A DNA stretch of 64,000 nt from Tractidigestivibacter sp050946515 (GTDB lineage: Bacteria > Actinomycetota > Coriobacteriia > Coriobacteriales > Atopobiaceae). Every line of letters begins with the position of its first letter. Position 1 is the first letter of the stretch. The stretch lies in assembly GCF_050946515.1 (NCBI RefSeq), contig NZ_JBMNUX010000006.1:62001-126000 (forward strand), written 5' to 3'. Shown here piece by piece: positions 28,064 through 37,222 of the stretch. The notes under the pieces were generated by a model. It was given only the letters and a program-made list of their open reading frames with translations. It was not told the origin of the DNA and searched no databases. Both the position numbers and the translations under genes were made by a program.

Positions 28064-29020
28064 GTGAACAACCTTCTGCGACTTATCGGACGCAGGCTGA
28101 TCGCGCTGCCAATCATGGCAATCGGCGTGACGCTTCTGGTGTTCTTCCTCATGTCTTTCTCAAAGGTGGACCCGGCATACAACGCCCTTGGCGAGGGCGC
28201 TACGCCTGAGGCAATTGCCGAGTACCACGCCGAGCACGGCTTGGATGATCCGTGGCCGGTCCGTTACGTCAACTACATGGGCGGTCTGCTTCACGGCGAC
28301 CTGGGCACCTATGGCGCCGCCGAGTACTCCGTGGGCGAGCGCGTCGGCAAGGCTTTGCCCGTCACCATGCAGCTCACCTTCATCGGCCTCATCATTGGTG
28401 CTGTCGTGTCGTTTCTCTTGGGCGTCATCGCGGCCCTGTATCGCGACAGGTGGCCTGACCAGCTCATCCGCGTTCTGTCAATCATAGGGATCGCAACTCC
28501 GTCCTTCTGGCTCGCAGTCCTCATGATCCTCGTGTTCTCTTCCTATTTGCACTGGCTTCCCGCATCGGGCTCCCTGCCTGACTTCTTCACCAACCCCGGC
28601 GGCTACATGGCCCGCATGATCATGCCCGCCATCGCGCTTGCGTTCCCGCTCACCGGCCAGATGACGCGTATCGTGCGTACCTCCATGGTCGAGGAGCTTG
28701 ACAAGGACTACGTCAAGACCGCCCGCGGAGGCGGACTGCCTGAGCGCGTTGTCGTTGGCCACAACGTCCTGAGGAACGCCCTTATCACCCCGGTCACCAC
28801 CCTTGGCCTCAAGATTGGCTACCTCATGGGCGGCGCCGTGGTCATCGAGGTCATCTTCAACCTGCCTGGCATGGGCACGGCAATCCTCGAGGGCATCCAA
28901 GGCAATGAGACCATGCTCGTCCAGGGCGTCGTTATCGTGGTCGCCCTTGCGTTCATCATCATCAACATCGTGGTTGACATGCTGTACCTCCTGATCAACC
29001 CGCGCATTAGGACGGTGTAG
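28064..29020 (+). CDS. ABC transporter permease, DppB/SatB-like
   Basis: 318 residues with six membrane helices. The N-terminal pattern LIGRRLIALPIMAIGVTLLVFFLM is typical of DppB permeases, and the ATPase-contact EAA loop is at about DYVKTARGGGLPERVVVGHNVLRNAL. GTG start preceded by GGAGCGGAGAC. Ends two bases before the next start. It pairs with the permease half of the following fusion. Confidence 0.92.
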   Translation: MNNLLRLIGRRLIALPIMAIGVTLLVFFLMSFSKVDPAYNALGEGATPEAIAEYHAEHGLDDPWPVRYVNYMGGLLHGDLGTYGAAEYSVGERVGKALPVTMQLTFIGLIIGAVVSFLLGVIAALYRDRWPDQLIRVLSIIGIATPSFWLAVLMILVFSSYLHWLPASGSLPDFFTNPGGYMARMIMPAIALAFPLTGQMTRIVRTSMVEELDKDYVKTARGGGLPERVVVGHNVLRNALITPVTTLGLKIGYLMGGAVVIEVIFNLPGMGTAILEGIQGNETMLVQGVVIVVALAFIIINIVVDMLYLLINPRIRTV

Positions 29021-29022
29021 CC

Positions 29023-31086
29023 ATGGTTAAAGTAAGAGAGAAGCAGACCGAGAAGCTCGAGAAGGCCGCCGCTAGCGGCGCCAAGTTTGGCGGCTTCAAG
29101 AAGATGAAGACGTCTTCGAAGATCGCATGCATCATGCTGATCGTCGTCGTGTTCGTCTCTGTCTTCGCCAACTTCCTGGCACCCTATGACCCGACCGAGA
29201 TCTTCACCGCGCGCCAGGCTCCAAGCGCCGAGTTCCTCTTCGGCACCGACGACAAGGGCCGCGACATCCTGTCCCGCATGTTCTACGGCGGTCGCTACTC
29301 GCTCGTCATTGGCTTTGGCGCAACCGGCATGGCGCTCGTGCTCGGCTCCATCGTGGGCGCGCTTGCGGCCGTCTCCGGCAAGGTGGTCTCCGAGATCATC
29401 ATGCGTATCCTCGACATCATCATGTCGATCCCTGGCATCGCCCTTGCCGCCGTCTTCGTAACGATCCTTGGCAACTCCGTGCCGGCAATCATCTTCTCCA
29501 TCGGCTTTATGTACACGCCGCAGATTGCCCGCATCGTTCGCGCCAACATCGTCTCCGAGTACGGCGAGGACTACGTTCGTGCCGTCATCGTCTCTGGCGC
29601 CCGCGCGCCTTGGATCCTGTGGCGCCACGTGCTCCGCAACTGCCTTGCCCCGATCCTGGTCTTCACGGTCACCCTCGTCGCTGACGCAATCATCTTCGAG
29701 GCGTCGCTGACCTTCATCGGAGCAGGCATCGTCGAGCCCACGCCTACCTGGGGCAACATCCTCGCCGACGCCCGCGCTGGCGTCCTCGCCGGTCGTTGGT
29801 GGCAGGCGCTGTTCCCGGGTCTCGCGATCATGCTCACCTGCCTTGCGCTGAACATCCTCTCCGAGGGCATCACCGACGCAATGGCCGCCGCCCCTGGCGC
29901 CCCCGTCGCCTCCGAGAACTCCGAGAGCCGCCGCAAGGACGACATCCTCGCCTCCGACCCCGTCCGCGCCTACAAGGAGCAGGGCCCCGCTCTGGAGCGC
30001 AGGCTCTCCGAGCTTCGCAAGGTCGAGCTCAAGCGCACCGACCGCCATGTTCCCGACCTCTCCGTCGAGCCCATCCTGTCTGTCAAGAACCTCTGCATCA
30101 GCTTCGAGAGCCACGGCGACGTGCACGTTGTCGACAACGTCTCCTTCGACGTTCGCCCGCACCAGTGCATGGCGCTTGTCGGCGAGTCCGGCTGCGGCAA
30201 GTCCATCACCACGAAGGTCATCATGGGCCTCACCGACCCCAACGAGACCGTCACCGGCCAGGTGCTCTACAAGGGCCAGGACCTTCTCAAGCTCACGCAC
30301 GAGGAGCACCGCAAGCTCCTCGGCCACGAGATCGCAATGGTCTACCAGGACGCTCTGTCGTCGCTCAACCCCTCCATGCTGATCTCTGCCCAGATGAAGC
30401 AGCTCACCGACCGCGGCGGAACCCGCTCCGCCGAGGAGCTCCTCGAGCTCGTCGGGCTTGACCCCAAGCGCACCCTCGAGAGCTACCCGCACGAGCTCTC
30501 CGGCGGCCAGCGCCAGCGCGTCCTCATCGCCATGGCGCTGACGCGCGACCCGTCGCTGATCATCTGCGACGAGCCCACCACCGCCCTCGACGTCACCGTC
30601 CAGAAGCAGGTCATCAAGCTTCTGAACGACCTGCAGGCAAAGCTCGGGTTCGCCATGATCTTCGTGTCCCACGACCTGGCGCTCGTTGCCGAGGTTGCCT
30701 CCGAGATTACGGTCATGTACGCCGGCCAGGTGGTGGAGCAGGCGCCCACCAAGGAGCTGCTCACCAACCCGATCCACGAGTACACCCGCGGCCTTCTGGG
30801 CTCGGTCCTCTCCATCGAGGAAGGCGCAAAGAACGGCACGCGCCTGCATCAGGTTCCTGGCTCCGTCCCGTCTCCCGAGGACTTCCCCACAGGCGACCGC
30901 TTCGCGCCGCGCTCCAGCCACCCGACGCTGGGTCTGGACGTGCACCCCGTCATCAAAGAGCTCCCGGGAGAGGCGCACCACAAGTTCTCCGAGCTGCCGG
31001 ACGACTATCTCAAGGCAAACGGGCTCACCCCGTACCTCGAGCGCATGGCCAAGCAGCAAGCTTCCACTGGAACGGAGGTGAGGTAG
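29023..31086 (+). CDS. Fused ABC permease and ATPase (DppC-DppD fusion, SatC/SiaG-like)
   Basis: 687 residues. Residues 1-~295 are a DppC-type permease (FGTDDKGRDILSRMFYGGR; EAA loop DYVRAVIVSGARAPWILWRHVLRN). After a charged linker, residues ~345-610 are the ATPase: Walker A GESGCGKS near 387, signature LSGGQRQR near 492, Walker B IICDEP. The C-terminal oligopeptide-transporter extension lacks the usual cysteines (GDRFAPRSSHP, where CxF..RCP is common). I recall that known sialic acid importers of H. ducreyi and C. glutamicum also have a fused permease-ATPase; this supports, but does not prove, the substrate. Confidence 0.9.
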   Translation: MVKVREKQTEKLEKAAASGAKFGGFKKMKTSSKIACIMLIVVVFVSVFANFLAPYDPTEIFTARQAPSAEFLFGTDDKGRDILSRMFYGGRYSLVIGFGATGMALVLGSIVGALAAVSGKVVSEIIMRILDIIMSIPGIALAAVFVTILGNSVPAIIFSIGFMYTPQIARIVRANIVSEYGEDYVRAVIVSGARAPWILWRHVLRNCLAPILVFTVTLVADAIIFEASLTFIGAGIVEPTPTWGNILADARAGVLAGRWWQALFPGLAIMLTCLALNILSEGITDAMAAAPGAPVASENSESRRKDDILASDPVRAYKEQGPALERRLSELRKVELKRTDRHVPDLSVEPILSVKNLCISFESHGDVHVVDNVSFDVRPHQCMALVGESGCGKSITTKVIMGLTDPNETVTGQVLYKGQDLLKLTHEEHRKLLGHEIAMVYQDALSSLNPSMLISAQMKQLTDRGGTRSAEELLELVGLDPKRTLESYPHELSGGQRQRVLIAMALTRDPSLIICDEPTTALDVTVQKQVIKLLNDLQAKLGFAMIFVSHDLALVAEVASEITVMYAGQVVEQAPTKELLTNPIHEYTRGLLGSVLSIEEGAKNGTRLHQVPGSVPSPEDFPTGDRFAPRSSHPTLGLDVHPVIKELPGEAHHKFSELPDDYLKANGLTPYLERMAKQQASTGTEVR

Positions 31087-31941
31087 ATGGCCGAGACCAT
31101 GACCACTCCCACGGCCACGACGGCCGAAAAGACCGGGCAGGAACCCATCATCTTCCTCGACGACATCTGTGTCACCTTCAAGACCCGCACGGGGTCGCTC
31201 TTCCACCCGAACCTCGTGCATGCGGTCCAGCATGTCTCGCTCAAGCTCATGCCCGGCGAGGTCATCGGCATCGTCGGCGAGTCAGGCTGCGGCAAGTCCA
31301 CCACGGCAAACGTCATGTGCGGGCTTCAGGCTCCCACCTCAGGGCGCGTCTACTTCATGGGCGAGGACGTCACCAAGCGCACCCCCGAGCTTCGCAAGAA
31401 GATCGGCCGCGTCGTCTCTGTCGTGTTCCAGGACCCAGCAACGGCCCTGAACCCGCGCATGATCGTGCACGACCAGCTGCTCGACCCGCTGCTGGTTCAC
31501 AAGATCGGCACGCCCGAGGAGAACGAGAAGCGCATCGAGGAGCTCGTGAGCCTCGTCGGCCTTCCGCACTCGGCGCTCCGCGCGCTTCCCGGGCAGCTCT
31601 CCGGCGGCCAGCGCCAGCGCGTCGCAATCGCCCGCGCCATGTCGCTGAACCCGAAGGCGATCATCGCAGACGAGCCCACCTCGGCGCTCGACGTTTCCGT
31701 CCGCGCCCAGATCCTGAACCTGCTGACCGACCTCAAGCACGACCTTGGCCTGTCCATGATCTTCATCAGCCACGACATCCAGACCGTGCGCTACATCTCT
31801 GACCGCATCATTGTTATGAACCACGGCCAGATCATGGAAGAGGGCCCGGCCAAGCAGGTCTTCGAGCACCCGCAGGACCCCTACACCAAGACGCTTCTTG
31901 GTGCCGCGCCGTCTTTGCTGCATCCCAACTTGGGACAGTAG
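31087..31941 (+). CDS. ABC transporter ATP-binding protein, DppF/SatD-like
   Basis: 284 residues. Walker A GESGCGKS near residue 63, Q-loop VFQDPATALNP, signature LSGGQRQR near 171, Walker B AIIADEPTSALD, and H-loop ISHD. It starts at the base after the stop of the fusion gene, so it is translationally coupled. With the ATPase half of the fusion it forms the heteromeric ATPase pair of this importer. Confidence 0.93.
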   Translation: MAETMTTPTATTAEKTGQEPIIFLDDICVTFKTRTGSLFHPNLVHAVQHVSLKLMPGEVIGIVGESGCGKSTTANVMCGLQAPTSGRVYFMGEDVTKRTPELRKKIGRVVSVVFQDPATALNPRMIVHDQLLDPLLVHKIGTPEENEKRIEELVSLVGLPHSALRALPGQLSGGQRQRVAIARAMSLNPKAIIADEPTSALDVSVRAQILNLLTDLKHDLGLSMIFISHDIQTVRYISDRIIVMNHGQIMEEGPAKQVFEHPQDPYTKTLLGAAPSLLHPNLGQ

Positions 31942-31958
31942 CGGCAATCTCCCCCAGC

Positions 31959-31990
31959 CCCGGGGCGCCTTCTGGCGCCCCGGGCCCCGA
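31959..31990 (+). terminator. GC-rich hairpin after the ATPase gene
   Basis: 11-bp stem around CCGGGGCGCC-TTCT-GGCGCCCCGG (31959-31984). No T-run follows, so it may only pause transcription or stabilise mRNA ends within the nan operon. Confidence 0.5.
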
Positions 31991-32056
31991 GAGCGCTGGC
32001 GCTGCCCTGGCTTCACGGCAATTCAATCGATGCTCCAACAAAAGGAGAAAGTACAC

Positions 32057-32983
32057 ATGTCAGACTTCAAGATCTCTGGAGTCGTACCACCTGTCGTCGT
32101 CCCCGACACCCCCGACTACAAGCTGGACGTCCCGTCCTTCGAGCGCCTGATCAATCGTCTGATTGACGCTGGCGTCGATGGCCTGTTCTTCCTGGGCTCC
32201 TCGGGCGAGGTCGCGTTCTCCTCCGATGCTCGCCGCGATCACGTGCTGACCGAGGCCGTGCGCATCGTGGACCACCGCGTTCCCGTGCTGGCGGGCATCA
32301 TCGACACCGAGACCGAGCGCATGGTCGAGCAGGGCAAGCGCGCCCTGAAGATTGGCGTCGACGCGCTCGTCGCCACCGCCCCGTTCTACGCTCTGGGCAC
32401 CCTGCAGGATGTCGAGAACCACTTCCGCATCCTTCACAAGGAGCTCGATGCCCCCATCTTTGCCTATGACATTCCCGTCTGCGTGCATGTGAAGCTCCCT
32501 TGGAAGATGCTCGCCAAGCTCGGCCAGGAGGGCGTGCTCGCCGGCGTTAAGGACTCCTCCGGCGACGACATCGGGTTCCGCTACCTCTGCGAGGCAAATG
32601 CCAAGATGGGTCACCCCATGAGCGTGCTCTCTGGCCATGAGATGGTGGTCGACTGCGCCTATCTCTCTGGCGCTGACGGCTCGGTGCCTGGCCTTGCGAA
32701 CGTCGAGCCCTATGGCTACGTCCGCATGTGGAAGGCCGCGCAGGCGGGCGATTGGGAGAGCGCCCGCAAGGAGCAGGAGCGCATCAACGAGATCAGCCAC
32801 ATCTTCGACGTCACCAAGGGCGTCGCGGGCTACGGCGCGGGCGTCGGCTCGTTCAAGACGGCACTTGCGCTCATGGGCATCTTCTCGTCAAACACCATGC
32901 TTCCGCCCGTGAAGCCTCTGGAGGGCGAGAACGTCGAGGCCATCAAGAAGGTCCTCGTCGACAACGGTCTTCTTGAGTCCTAG
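32057..32983 (+). CDS. nanA: N-acetylneuraminate lyase / dihydrodipicolinate synthase family protein
   Basis: 308 residues, a class I aldolase TIM barrel. Seen: GSSGE in place of the usual GTTGE phosphate/carboxylate loop, FAYDIP with the catalytic Tyr, and the Schiff-base Lys in GVKDSSGD. The family also contains DapA and sugar-acid aldolases. The neighbours nanK and nanE and the upstream importer point to cleavage of N-acetylneuraminate into ManNAc and pyruvate. AAAGGAGAAAG precedes the ATG. Confidence 0.82.
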   Translation: MSDFKISGVVPPVVVPDTPDYKLDVPSFERLINRLIDAGVDGLFFLGSSGEVAFSSDARRDHVLTEAVRIVDHRVPVLAGIIDTETERMVEQGKRALKIGVDALVATAPFYALGTLQDVENHFRILHKELDAPIFAYDIPVCVHVKLPWKMLAKLGQEGVLAGVKDSSGDDIGFRYLCEANAKMGHPMSVLSGHEMVVDCAYLSGADGSVPGLANVEPYGYVRMWKAAQAGDWESARKEQERINEISHIFDVTKGVAGYGAGVGSFKTALALMGIFSSNTMLPPVKPLEGENVEAIKKVLVDNGLLES

Positions 32984-33058
32984 TCAAATGCTTTGCGGCG
33001 CGGCGATGGTCGCGCCGCTCTTATAACTCAATTCTCATAGGGAAGGAGAGATGCTTCC

Positions 33059-34027
33059 ATGTCCGATACCAAAAAGCGCATCGTTGCGCTCGACATCGGA
33101 GGCACCAAGATTGCGTCTGCGCTTGTGACCTTGGAGCCCGGCGAGAAGCCCGTCATCGAGTTTGTTGGCAAGGTTCCTACCGAGGCAAAGAAGGGCGGCG
33201 AGAAGGTCCTCGCCAATGCCATCGCCTCGGCAAGGCGCGTCGTGGACGCAGCGGGAGGGACCGTCGACGGAATTGGCGTCTCGTCTGCCGGAGTCATTGA
33301 CCCCAAGACCGGCGACGTCACCTATGCCAACGAGATTATGCCTGGATGGGGCGGCACGCATCTGGGAGCCGAGCTTGAGGCCGCCTTTGGCGTCCCCGCG
33401 CGCATCATGAATGACGTGCACGCCCATGCCTTGGGCGAGGCGCGCTGGGGCGGTGGCCGCGAGGCGGGGAGCTGCCTTGTGGTGGCCGTTGGCACCGGCA
33501 TCGGCGGCGCCTTCGTTAACAACGGCAAGATCTTGCTGGGGGCCCACAACGAGGCCGGTCACATCGGCCACGTGAGCTGCTCAGACGCAATCGGCGTGCC
33601 CTGCTCGTGCGGAGCCACCGGCCACCTCGAGCCCATCGCGGCAGGTCCCGGCATCATTGACCGCTACATCGAGCTGGGAGGAAACCCCAGGGCCGATGAC
33701 GGGTCCGACGTCGACGGGGCCGTCATTGACCAGCGCGCCGCCGCTGGCGACCAGGCCGCCATTGCGGCCGAAGAGCGCTCTGGCCATGCCATCGGCGAGG
33801 TCTTGGGCAGCATGTGCAACATGTTCGACCCAGACTGCATCATCTTGTCGGGATCAGTCGCTCAGTGCGGCGATGCGTGGCACAACGCCATGAAACGCGG
33901 CTGGGACGAGGCCGTCATGCCGCCCGTCGCCTCCACGCCCGTCGTCTCTGGCGAGCTGGGCGGTGACGCCCCTCTCATTGGCGCTGCAGAAAATGTCGTC
34001 TCTTCTGGCTATGCAGAATTCGAGTAG
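33059..34027 (+). CDS. nanK: ROK-family sugar kinase, probable N-acetylmannosamine kinase
   Basis: 322 residues. ATP-binding ALDIGGTKIA at the N-terminus, catalytic Asp in MNDVHAHALGEA, and VGTGIGGA. The ROK zinc motif GHxxx...CxCGxxGCxE is changed: the sequence reads PCSCGATGHLE, with His at the third Cys position. Between the aldolase and the epimerase it most likely phosphorylates ManNAc to ManNAc-6-phosphate. Glucokinase activity is an alternative. Confidence 0.85.
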   Translation: MSDTKKRIVALDIGGTKIASALVTLEPGEKPVIEFVGKVPTEAKKGGEKVLANAIASARRVVDAAGGTVDGIGVSSAGVIDPKTGDVTYANEIMPGWGGTHLGAELEAAFGVPARIMNDVHAHALGEARWGGGREAGSCLVVAVGTGIGGAFVNNGKILLGAHNEAGHIGHVSCSDAIGVPCSCGATGHLEPIAAGPGIIDRYIELGGNPRADDGSDVDGAVIDQRAAAGDQAAIAAEERSGHAIGEVLGSMCNMFDPDCIILSGSVAQCGDAWHNAMKRGWDEAVMPPVASTPVVSGELGGDAPLIGAAENVVSSGYAEFE

Positions 34028-34038
34028 GGGAGCTGTCA

Positions 34039-34728
34039 ATGGATATTTCGCCGCTTGTTCAATCCCTCAAGGGCAAGCTTATCGTGAGCGTCCAAGCCTA
34101 TCCGGGGGAGCCGCTTCGCCATCCCGAGACCATGGCGCAGATGGCTCGGGCCTGCGAGCTTGGCGGGGCAGCTGCAATCCGCTGCCAGGGACTTTCTGAC
34201 ATCGCCGCCATCAAGGGCCGCGTGGAGATTCCCGTGATCGGCCTTTGGAAGGAAGGCCACGAGGGCGTCTACATCACCCCCACCCTTCGCCATGCCGTCG
34301 CCTGCGTGAACGCCGGCGCTGACGTTGTCGCCATCGACGCAACGGACCGTCCGCGCCCCGACGGGCGAACCTTCGAGCAGACCGTGGCAGAACTCCGCGC
34401 CCAGTGCGACACCCTGGTCATGGCCGACTGCATGACCATCGAGGACATCCGCCGCGGCGTCGCGTGCGGCTGCGACCTGGTGTCCACGACCCTCTCGCAC
34501 AACAAGGCGGCCATCGACACGACGATGGACGAAGGCCCCGACATCGCGCTTCTCCAGCAGGCAACCTCTGAGTTCCCGGGGCTTCCCATCGTCTGCGAGG
34601 GGCACGTTCACACCCCTGCCGACGGCGCCGCCGCCATTGCCGCAGGGGCATGGGCGGTCGTCGTGGGGACGGGCATCACCCATCCCACGAGCCTCACCAA
34701 GTGGTTCAAGGCGGCCATCGAGGGCTAA
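34039..34728 (+). CDS. nanE: N-acetylmannosamine-6-phosphate 2-epimerase
   Basis: 229 residues, the normal NanE length. TIM barrel with the family signatures VSVQAYPGEPL, AIDATDRPRP, MADCMT, DLVSTTLS and AVVVGTGITHP. Converts ManNAc-6-P to GlcNAc-6-P, feeding aminosugar catabolism. Starts 11 bases after the kinase stop with AGGGGAG before it. Last gene of the sialic acid cluster; nagA/nagB are not in the window. Confidence 0.93.
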   Translation: MDISPLVQSLKGKLIVSVQAYPGEPLRHPETMAQMARACELGGAAAIRCQGLSDIAAIKGRVEIPVIGLWKEGHEGVYITPTLRHAVACVNAGADVVAIDATDRPRPDGRTFEQTVAELRAQCDTLVMADCMTIEDIRRGVACGCDLVSTTLSHNKAAIDTTMDEGPDIALLQQATSEFPGLPIVCEGHVHTPADGAAAIAAGAWAVVVGTGITHPTSLTKWFKAAIEG

Positions 34729-34752
34729 GGCTGCTCTAACACGTTCTTTCGC

Positions 34753-34790
34753 CGCCGCCGCTTCCTCCCTTGCAGCGGCGGCGTTTCTTG
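34753..34790. terminator. Terminator after nanE, shared with the converging gene
   Basis: 9-bp stem CGCCGCCGC/GCGGCGGCG (34753-34761 and 34775-34783) followed by TTTCTTGT on the plus strand. It lies between converging nanE and the AlbA_2 gene. Confidence 0.7.
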
Positions 34791-34857
34791 TGCTGGCGGT
34801 CAATTGGGCGCATGGCAGTCAGCCGGCGTAGTGCTGCGGGTCGCGGAGGAGCCGGGC

Positions 34858-36120
34858 CTACTTCTCGTCGCTTGTGCTCAATAGGGCGTTTACCAGCTCG
34901 TTGTCCTCTGGATCTTGCGAGCCAAGCGGAAGGCCGCAAGCCTCGAAGAAGTGGCTTCCAGCAAACTGGCGCGCGCGGAAGGTATCGTGAGACCCATCGT
35001 CGAGATAGCGCACGCGCGAGAGGCAGTCCGTCGTCGCGCAGTAGAGGACGCCGTTCTTTGCCGCGTAGTTGAGGTACGTCTCGTCAGCAGACCAAAGCAT
35101 CACCCCGGCCATGTTCTCCAGCTCGTATGCCACCGCGTATTCACGCCAAGAAAGACGCCGTATCCTTACGTAGCGATCGAGGAGCGACGCCATCCTGGTT
35201 ACGCGCCTGAGGGTGGCGGACGCGTCAATCAGGCGCGCATCTGCCCTTGGGGGAAAGAGCGTGCGCTCGGAGAGGACTTTGATCGCGTGGTCAAGGTCAT
35301 CGCCCGTTAGGATCACCGCAGGCACGGAGAGCTTCATCGACTCATCGGGAAAGAGCTCTATGGCAGAGTGCGGGACGATGGTCTCGTCGCGCTGGGCCGT
35401 CCTGAAGACGAGGCTGTCGTGGGCATGCTGGACTCGGCACCCAAGCCCTTGCCGCTTGAACGCCTTTCGCATCGCCGTGGCGCACTCGTTTATTTTGGCG
35501 CGCGTGCCCACCTCGTCGGACCTGGGGCCCAGCTTGAAGAGGTACAGGTCAAAGAGGGGCAGCGGGTCGTCCACGCCTTCTGTCATAGGGTAGTAGACCG
35601 TGCGCTCGCAGAACCGGCGCACGTCGAGCTTGCGTGCCGTGGCGCGGTCATAAAGGTCTACGAGCGCCGTTCCCGCTGCAGGCCCAGAGGACGAGCCCTC
35701 GCGAATTTCGACGATGCCGTCTGCCACGTACGGGGGGAAGTCTCCCTCGTCCACGCGTACGATGGCAACGCCCTGATCGGAATTTCTCGGGTCGGGGATG
35801 AAGCGAACGTCAAAACGCGGGGCAGGCGAGACGTGACGCCGGCAGAGCTCGCCAATCACTTGGCTGAAGTCCGCGGTCCCCTTGGGGACGGGCGTCACCG
35901 CGCGCGTGTCGTCGGCAATGCCAATCACCAGCCAGCCCCCGCGAGAGTTCGAGAACGATGCGATGATCTTGGGAATCTTGCGGCGGACGCTCGGCCCAAA
36001 GGTCTGCTTGAACTCCAGAGCAAAGCCCTCCTCAAGGTCGGCGAGCTGCGAAAGGTCGTCCCACGTGACCTCTTCGAGCGTCTTTGGCCTGCCCTGCTCG
36101 TCTTGGAATGGGCTGTACAT
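34858..36120 (-). CDS. AlbA_2 (Schlafen-type) domain protein of unknown function
   Basis: 420 residues. Residues ~20-150 form an AlbA_2/Schlafen N-terminal domain (EFKQTFGPSVRRKIPKIIAS, GGWLVIGIADD, VRVDEGDFPPYV), found in bacterial putative nucleic-acid-binding or ATP-binding regulators. The remaining ~270 residues have no family I recognise. The ATG at 36120 follows AGAAGGGG; an in-frame ATG nine codons upstream has no ribosome site. Single gene, convergent with nanE and tail to head with the kinase-like gene upstream. Confidence 0.7.
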   Translation of the reverse strand: MYSPFQDEQGRPKTLEEVTWDDLSQLADLEEGFALEFKQTFGPSVRRKIPKIIASFSNSRGGWLVIGIADDTRAVTPVPKGTADFSQVIGELCRRHVSPAPRFDVRFIPDPRNSDQGVAIVRVDEGDFPPYVADGIVEIREGSSSGPAAGTALVDLYDRATARKLDVRRFCERTVYYPMTEGVDDPLPLFDLYLFKLGPRSDEVGTRAKINECATAMRKAFKRQGLGCRVQHAHDSLVFRTAQRDETIVPHSAIELFPDESMKLSVPAVILTGDDLDHAIKVLSERTLFPPRADARLIDASATLRRVTRMASLLDRYVRIRRLSWREYAVAYELENMAGVMLWSADETYLNYAAKNGVLYCATTDCLSRVRYLDDGSHDTFRARQFAGSHFFEACGLPLGSQDPEDNELVNALLSTSDEK

Positions 36121-36217
36121 GATGACCCCTTCTAAAAGCGGCTGCATCTAGCCTGAGTGTAGCCCACTCTTGTGGCGGTGCCGTAACCGTTGGGTTTTGT
36201 TGTGGTGAGCGTTCCGA

Positions 36218-37078
36218 TCATGCATAGCGCCTGGCCATGCGGAGCGTCTCGGGTATGTAGGCGCCCCCAAACAGCACGCAATGGAGCAGTAACGGCGCCA
36301 GCTGGTGAAGCCCCATGCGCTCGCGCCAGCCATTCGCGAGAGGGGAGGCCTCGTCATATCCCGCGAGCACCTCGTCTAGGAATGGAAACCCGAAGAGCGC
36401 GAGCATTGCGAGGTCTGTCTCGGCATGCCCGCCGTACGCCATGGGGTCGATGAGAGCTCCGCCGGTGGGTCCTGCGCAATAGAGCACGTTTCCGCCCCAC
36501 AGGTCTCCGTGCAGGCGCGCGCAGGCTATTGTGGCGGGGTCCTCCTTCATGGCCTGCTCCACAAGCGCAGGCTCTGGCGCGTCGAACGTGCCGGCAAAGA
36601 CGCGCGACGCAACGCGCTCGAGAAGCGTCGCGTCCTCTCTCCCAAAGCTTCCCTCGTCCCTCAGGATGCGCACGTAGTACATGATGCGGTACTCGGCGAA
36701 GAACTCTCCCCACGTCGCCGGCGCGTCCTTGCGGCTTGCGTAGGGCGTGCGTGCGCGACCGGTCCAAAGCCCGCGCCCAAGGCTCTCGCTGGGGAAGGGC
36801 TCGCCGTCGGCGGGAGGCCAGCCCTCAGGAGGGCAGCCGAGCCAGGGGGCGCCCGCGGCGTGCATGTGGGCAAGGCCCGTCCCAATGCGCCGCGCTGCCT
36901 CTGCGCTTGGCGCGACCTCTGTGATGCGCTCCTCGGAGAGCTTCTCGTCTGTGGCGCTTACTACCTTTGCCACGCGGATGCCGCCGTCCTGCTCGGCGTC
37001 GGCGAGCCATTTGAGCCCCGCTGCCTCAAGAAGCAGGCTCGAGCCCCTCTGTCCGCGCCTCTTGGATATCTGCCCCAT
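36218..37078 (-). CDS. Fructosamine-kinase-family protein
   Basis: 286 residues. The aminoglycoside-phosphotransferase-like fold is shown by the catalytic loop RLHGDLWGGNVL followed by ALIDPMAYGGHAETDLAML, the FN3K signature. Members phosphorylate ketoamines (fructosamine or ribulosamine) so that glycated proteins can be deglycated. The start at 37078 has AAAGGAGC before it, better than a GTG/ATG nine codons upstream. The physiological substrate is unknown. Confidence 0.83.
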   Translation of the reverse strand: MGQISKRRGQRGSSLLLEAAGLKWLADAEQDGGIRVAKVVSATDEKLSEERITEVAPSAEAARRIGTGLAHMHAAGAPWLGCPPEGWPPADGEPFPSESLGRGLWTGRARTPYASRKDAPATWGEFFAEYRIMYYVRILRDEGSFGREDATLLERVASRVFAGTFDAPEPALVEQAMKEDPATIACARLHGDLWGGNVLYCAGPTGGALIDPMAYGGHAETDLAMLALFGFPFLDEVLAGYDEASPLANGWRERMGLHQLAPLLLHCVLFGGAYIPETLRMARRYA

Positions 37079-37222
37079 GGTTTGCTCCTTTGCGGTCGTC
37101 CCCATGCACGCCCCTTTGGCTCAAGATGGAGCATGCGCGCCTCGCGTCGGGTGTGTTGCGGGAGCCATTATCGTCTGTGCCCGCGGCTATACTAGCTAAA
37201 GTATGCGACGCAAGGAGGCGCT

